In this document: piece after piece, positions 60,286 through 64,000 of the stretch
Position numbering within the stretch: the first letter of the stretch is position 1
Layout of the letters: the number at the start of each line of letters is the position of its first letter
Translations under genes and position numbers: made by a program
NCBI GenBank assembly: GCA_041156125.1
Contig: JBEVTI010000031.1
Coordinates: 1 to 64,000 of the forward strand
DNA length: 64,000 bases
Direction of reading: 5' to 3'
Source of the DNA: Paraktedonobacter carboxidivorans
Lineage (GTDB): Bacteria > Chloroflexota > Ktedonobacteria > Ktedonobacterales > Ktedonobacteraceae
Notes under the pieces: generated by a model
The model's input: only the letters and a program-made list of their open reading frames with translations
Told to the model about the DNA's origin: nothing
Database searches by the model: none

Positions 60286-61902
60286 GTGCCGGTAAAAATT
60301 TTCTTCTGTTATGCGCATGAAGATGAGGCGCTTCTCAAGAGATTACAAGCGCAGCTTCGACCACTACGGCATTCAGGTCGGATTGAGGCCTGGCACGATA
60401 GAGATATAAGTGCTGGAACTGATTGGGAGAGCGAAATTAGCATACACTTGAATCAAGCTCAGATCATTCTCTTGCTTGTTAGTCCAGATTTTATAAATTC
60501 TGATTACTGCTATGGTATCGAAATGCAGTGTGCCCTGGAACGCCACAAACAAGGCCTGGTTAAGGCTATTCCCGTTATTCTTCGACCCTCTCTCTGGCAA
60601 GAAACGCCTCTAAGGGATCTGCAAGCATTGCCAACCGACGCTACACCTGTTATTAGTCGGCAATGGCACAGTTTAGATGAGGCTTTCCTGGATATTGCTG
60701 ATGGCATTCGTAAGACTGTTGCACAGTTAGCTCTGGGTAATTCAAATGAAAATCAGCAGATAATAGACGTACCTTCCCCAAATAAGCCTGCAGTGATTAA
60801 TACGATCCATGAGCATCAAAATGTTAATCAGAGAAAATTTCCTGCTCAAATAGAAAAGGCAGCGGTTGCAGCTGGATTAGTTCTAAGATGCCAATTAGAA
60901 AAAGATTTCATGCTGATTACTCAAATCAGGCAGAAGATATATATGTTATTAGAGGTTGAACCCACCCAATCATTCCCGCGCATGCGTATGCCCCTCAATT
61001 TTGCCCTTGTTCTCGACCATTCTGGCTCTATGAAAGGTGCTAAACTCAGGAATGTGAAAGAGGCAGTCAAATTAGTTATTGATAGTCTGGAACCAACCGA
61101 CTATATTTCAGTGGTCATCTTTGATGATCAATCTCAGGTAATTATTCCTTCGCTGCCTTGTAACGACAAAGCAGGGATGAAAGCTGCCATCGATCAGATT
61201 CTCGACGCGGGCGGCACGACTATGTCTTTGGGCATGATTAATGGCTTCAATGAGTTGCAGCGTTGGAATATTCCGAATGCTATCAAACGCATGATTTTAT
61301 TGACTGATGGCCTGACCTACGGTGATATTGATCAGTGCCGTCAGCTCGCACATGATGTCGCAGCCGCTGGAATACCTATCTATACACTTGGGATTGGTAG
61401 TGATGTAGACAGCGATATGCTGAATGATATTGCGGTAGTTAGCGGAGGAGAGGCAGAGTTTATTCAGAATCCGGTTGTTGTTTACAACTTTTTCCAGCAG
61501 CAGGTCCAGAGTGCTATGGATGTGACTATTCGTAACGCGACGCTGCTCTTACGTCTGCCCACTGGTGTTACGCCCACAAGGGCTGTCAAGGTTCTACCCA
61601 CCATCACAGATTTCGGTCCAGGCGTGCTCTCCTCCGATCGTCAAGTTACTATTCCGTTGGGTGACTTGATGAAAGATCAACCTCTCTCAATCATATGTGA
61701 ATTAATGGTCACAAGTTCGCGTCATGCTGGCCTTTATCGTCTTGCTCAGACCGAGTTGACTTACGATGCGCCTATCCTGGGTATTGTAGGAAACCAGATC
61801 CGTTTAGATAGTCAAATTGCTTTCACCACCGATGCCAATCAATCTAATATGTTTAATGAAAATGTTAGAAATCTAGTTGCAAGCGTCAAAGATTTTTCAT
61901 AG
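60286..61902 (+). CDS. TIR-VWA fusion protein
   Basis: 538 residues. TIR domain at about 1-150: KIFFCYAHEDEALLKRLQAQL, WHDRDISAGTDWESEI, IILLLVSPDFINSDYCYGIEMQCAL; Glu in YCYGIEMQ fits the catalytic Glu of NAD-cleaving TIRs. After a polar linker, a VWA domain at about 235-420 has a complete MIDAS: LDHSGSMKG, Thr in GGTTMSLG and Asp in LLTDGLTYGD. A C-terminal beta-rich part follows. GTG start after AGGTAGGAA. Probably cytoplasmic. TIR effectors often act in anti-phage or signalling roles. The next gene starts 14 bases downstream. Confidence 0.9.
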   Translation: MPVKIFFCYAHEDEALLKRLQAQLRPLRHSGRIEAWHDRDISAGTDWESEISIHLNQAQIILLLVSPDFINSDYCYGIEMQCALERHKQGLVKAIPVILRPSLWQETPLRDLQALPTDATPVISRQWHSLDEAFLDIADGIRKTVAQLALGNSNENQQIIDVPSPNKPAVINTIHEHQNVNQRKFPAQIEKAAVAAGLVLRCQLEKDFMLITQIRQKIYMLLEVEPTQSFPRMRMPLNFALVLDHSGSMKGAKLRNVKEAVKLVIDSLEPTDYISVVIFDDQSQVIIPSLPCNDKAGMKAAIDQILDAGGTTMSLGMINGFNELQRWNIPNAIKRMILLTDGLTYGDIDQCRQLAHDVAAAGIPIYTLGIGSDVDSDMLNDIAVVSGGEAEFIQNPVVVYNFFQQQVQSAMDVTIRNATLLLRLPTGVTPTRAVKVLPTITDFGPGVLSSDRQVTIPLGDLMKDQPLSIICELMVTSSRHAGLYRLAQTELTYDAPILGIVGNQIRLDSQIAFTTDANQSNMFNENVRNLVASVKDFS

Positions 61903-61916
61903 ATATAAGGGATGGT

Positions 61917-62882
61917 ATGATACAAGATCCTGTGTTGTTAAACGACTGGCATGTTGTGGCGTACGCGCCGGATCTGCCAGAGGGTAAGCCTGTGGTTGTG
62001 TACCTGTTGGACGAGGATATTGTGCTCTGGAAGGTTAATGGGCGCGTGCATGCGTGGCGCGATCTGTGTATTCATCGCGGGACGAAGCTTTCGCTGGGCA
62101 GAGTCGAGGGTGAGACGTTGATCTGTCCCTATCACGGCTGGACCTATAACGCGGAAGGGCGCTGTATACGCTTTCCCGCGCATCCTGAGCAGAAGCCGCC
62201 GACTACGGCCAGGGCGGTAGTCTACCAGGTTGAGGAGAAATACGATTGGGTCTGGGTCTGTCCGGGCACACCTGCCAATGCTGTGCCGGAATTTCCTCAA
62301 TGGGACCAGCCAGGCTTTCACGTGGTTCATTGTGGCCCTTACACTATGGAGGCCAGTGGTCCACGCGCCATCGAGAACTTTCTTGATGTGACCCACTTCC
62401 CCTTTGTTCATCAGGGATTGTTGGGCGATCCCGCGCACGCCGCGCTGGCTGACTACGAGGTGGAGATTACGGCGGACAAGGTGATCGCGCGCGATATCTC
62501 TGTCTGGCAGCCCGATCCCGATGGCCTGGGAAAAGAGGGCTATGAGACCTATACATACGAAGTGCTTCGACCATTGACCGCTTATTTTATTAAATCTTCT
62601 GGCGATACGCGCTTCTCTATGATTTTTACGGTGACTGCTGTATCTGAGCGTAGATCGGTACTATGGATGTATGTCGCTATGGATTATGGTAATCTTGGTG
62701 ATGCAGAGATTCGCGGCTTTCAGGACGAAATTATCAAGCAGGATATTCCAATTGTTGAGTCACAACGCCCTGAATTGTTGCCGCTAGACTTGCAGGCGGA
62801 ACTGCATCTGCGCTCCGACCGCACAGCCATTGCTTATCGCAAGTGGTTGCGCGAACTGGGCGTCAGTTTTGGCACGGCGTAG
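61917..62882 (+). CDS. Rieske non-heme iron oxygenase
   Basis: 321 residues. Rieske centre CIHRGTKLSLG ... CPYHGWTY (CxH-x17-CxxH) at about residues 45-70. The mononuclear iron motif is ENFLDVTHFPFVHQG (Asp/His/His) with a late Asp/Glu ligand. Length fits single-component ring-hydroxylating or demethylating oxygenases (vanillate O-demethylase / pheophorbide-oxygenase-like). A reductase partner is not next to it. ATG after AAGGGATGG, only 14 bases after the TIR-VWA gene, so the two may share a transcript. Confidence 0.92.
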   Translation: MIQDPVLLNDWHVVAYAPDLPEGKPVVVYLLDEDIVLWKVNGRVHAWRDLCIHRGTKLSLGRVEGETLICPYHGWTYNAEGRCIRFPAHPEQKPPTTARAVVYQVEEKYDWVWVCPGTPANAVPEFPQWDQPGFHVVHCGPYTMEASGPRAIENFLDVTHFPFVHQGLLGDPAHAALADYEVEITADKVIARDISVWQPDPDGLGKEGYETYTYEVLRPLTAYFIKSSGDTRFSMIFTVTAVSERRSVLWMYVAMDYGNLGDAEIRGFQDEIIKQDIPIVESQRPELLPLDLQAELHLRSDRTAIAYRKWLRELGVSFGTA

Positions 62883-62930
62883 GTTACGGTACTCCCGCAA
62901 GCGGGTCCAAGACCCCTCCGCAGAGTGTGA

Positions 62931-62965
62931 GAGAGGTGCTGGCGTCGCTCGCCAGCACCTCTCTT
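62931..62965 (+). terminator. Intrinsic terminator after Rieske oxygenase
   Basis: 15-bp perfect GC-rich stem (62,931-62,945 / 62,951-62,965), 5-base loop, then a short T-run. The following 62,970-63,274 holds no gene; it contains several G/C-rich blocks that may fold in the leader of the next gene, but no known riboswitch was recognised. Confidence 0.75.
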
Positions 62966-63274
62966 TTGTTCCTCCGGGTGAGTGGGCGGGGCAGAAAGAC
63001 TTTTACATTGCGGCAGGGCGTTGACCTTGGCCACGACAGTAGCTATAATTCCAGACGACAGGCATCGATCTGATTAAGGTCAGGATGGCTCTGTTCAGGC
63101 CCAATCAGCAAGGCGGTGGAAAAATCAGAGTGCTACTTTCAAGAGAGGGCAGCAGAGCGGGTAGCCGCGAAGGTATCGCAGCAAGGCTGCTTGAGAGATA
63201 TGCGCTTTTGAAGCAAGGCATGTTCCACAGTGCCGGGTAGTGGGTAAAAAGACAGTTAGAGAAGAGGGAACCTT

Positions 63275-64000
63275 ATGCCAAAACAGCTATCGAGCAAAGT
63301 TCGTTCACTAGGGGTACTCACAGGCGGCGGCGATGTGCCAGGGCTTAATGCCGCGATCAAGGCGCTGGTCTATCGAGCGGAGCCGCTTGGCATACGCGTG
63401 GTGGGTTTGCGCGAAGGATGGGCCGGTATTACGTACATGGATCGCGCGCGGGGCTATGATCAGCTCCTCTTTCGCGCGGATGAGCCGGCAACGTGGCGCA
63501 CTAATTATGTGGTGCCCTTAAATCGTCTGAATACGCGCGCGATTGATCGCCAGGGTGGGACGATTTTGCAGTCCACGCGCACCAATCCCGCGAAGATAAA
63601 AGTCAGCGATTTGCCTGAGCATCTGCGTGCTTTCGGGGATGGCCATGGCCCTGATGAACGGGTTGATCTGACCGGGGAAGTCATCAAAAATCTGGAGTTT
63701 CTTGAACTGGATGGTCTGGTTGTGATCGGTGGGGATGATACGCTGAGCTATGGCGCGGTGCTCGCTGAGCATGGTATTCCCACCTGGGGCATTCCCAAGA
63801 CCATGGATAACGATGTACCCGGCACTGATTACTGCATCGGCTTTCAGACGGCGATCAGTCGCGCCGCCGAGTTCATTAACCGCATTCGCTCGACCGCCGA
63901 GTCGCACAGTGAGACCATCCTGTTCCGCATGTTTGGTCGTGACGCTGGCTTTACGGCGCTGGAGACTGCGCTGGTCACCTGGGCGGACCGTCTGGTGATT
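63275..64000 (+). CDS. Phosphofructokinase, probably PPi-dependent (5' part)
   Basis: The first 242 codons; the gene runs off the window. ATG after GAAGAGGG. Start LGVLTGGGDVPGLNAAIKAL, then LVVIGGDDTLSYGA, PKTMDNDVPGTDYCIGFQTA and ETILFRMFGRDAGFTALE. In this family, Asp in GGDDT and Lys in PKTMDND (Gly and Gly in E. coli ATP-PfkA) are the residues that mark pyrophosphate-using enzymes. The reaction would be fructose-6-P to fructose-1,6-bisphosphate, reversible if PPi-linked. Confidence 0.9.
   Translation, partial: MPKQLSSKVRSLGVLTGGGDVPGLNAAIKALVYRAEPLGIRVVGLREGWAGITYMDRARGYDQLLFRADEPATWRTNYVVPLNRLNTRAIDRQGGTILQSTRTNPAKIKVSDLPEHLRAFGDGHGPDERVDLTGEVIKNLEFLELDGLVVIGGDDTLSYGAVLAEHGIPTWGIPKTMDNDVPGTDYCIGFQTAISRAAEFINRIRSTAESHSETILFRMFGRDAGFTALETALVTWADRLVI

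Noticed and set aside
63080..63274. Possible T-box or other riboswitch before the phosphofructokinase gene
   Set aside because: G/C blocks such as GCGGGTAGCCGCGAAGG recall a T-box antiterminator but the specific T-box bulge sequence is missing and the gene is not an expected target.
1..64000. CRISPR array, tRNA, rRNA or complete insertion sequence
   Set aside because: No regularly spaced direct repeats, no cloverleaf or rRNA-like stretches and no transposase-like protein were found by reading; short elements could be missed without a covariance search.

Overview
The window looks like chromosome of a soil-type Chloroflexota, most likely a member of the Ktedonobacteria. This is inferred from gene content, not from a marker gene: several receptor-like Ser/Thr kinases with zinc-ribbon or adhesin-like parts, a MalT-type LuxR regulator, a Uma2-family nuclease, two DUF4386 proteins, an ECF42-type sigma factor with its YciI partner, many HTH/XRE proteins, and intergenic DNA full of long hairpins and small dispersed repeats. 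No rRNA, tRNA, CRISPR array or complete insertion sequence was recognised.

Layout. 1-300: hairpins. 300-11,000: three Ser/Thr kinases, a frameshifted NAD-dependent epimerase, a secreted GH92 mannosidase and a class V aminotransferase. 11,000-17,400: a group II PLP decarboxylase, a BNR/Ycf48-like lipoprotein, a zinc-ribbon membrane protein, a GNAT remnant, two DUF4386 membrane proteins and a small conserved protein. These lead into a 924-residue MalT-like LuxR regulator (17,573-20,344).

20,378-33,118 is a coherent amino-sugar / cell-wall salvage locus. On the minus strand are a NagZ-type GH3 hexosaminidase, a BadF-type GlcNAc kinase, MurQ etherase and a GntR/UTRA regulator. Divergent on the plus strand are NagA and a five-gene Opp/Dpp-type ABC importer. 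Candidate DasR/NagR-like operators lie at the nagA promoter and at the importer promoter. Imported GlcNAc-MurNAc material would be cleaved by NagZ, phosphorylated, converted by MurQ to GlcNAc-6-P and deacetylated by NagA. A NagB deaminase is not in the window.

33,100-45,100: an excisionase-like HTH gene under a palindromic promoter, a nest of short repeats, and a CPSF73-like beta-CASP nuclease carrying at least three copies of an unrecognised ~145-residue C-terminal module. Then come a DUF3267 protease-like / membrane protein / XRE operon behind a palindromic operator, a secreted repeat protein, an aldo/keto-reductase remnant, a trehalose-phosphatase and a UvrD-type helicase.

45,400-54,400: an orphan Imm5-like immunity gene faces a conserved-looking minus-strand cluster: SWIM zinc finger, DUF5691, MoxR AAA+ ATPase, Uma2 nuclease, DUF5682 and VWA. 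This is the best candidate in the window for an incompletely described multi-gene system.

54,500-64,000: an XRE-TPR regulator remnant, ECF42 sigma with YciI partner, an XRE-GAF-like regulator, small hypothetical proteins, a TIR-VWA fusion protein, a Rieske oxygenase, and the first 242 codons of a phosphofructokinase whose active-site residues suggest use of pyrophosphate. The strongest non-genic signals are a 27-bp perfect inverted repeat sitting on a frameshift, two families of dispersed hairpin repeats, a TIR-bordered MITE-like element, and many long perfect stems without U-tracts downstream of genes.
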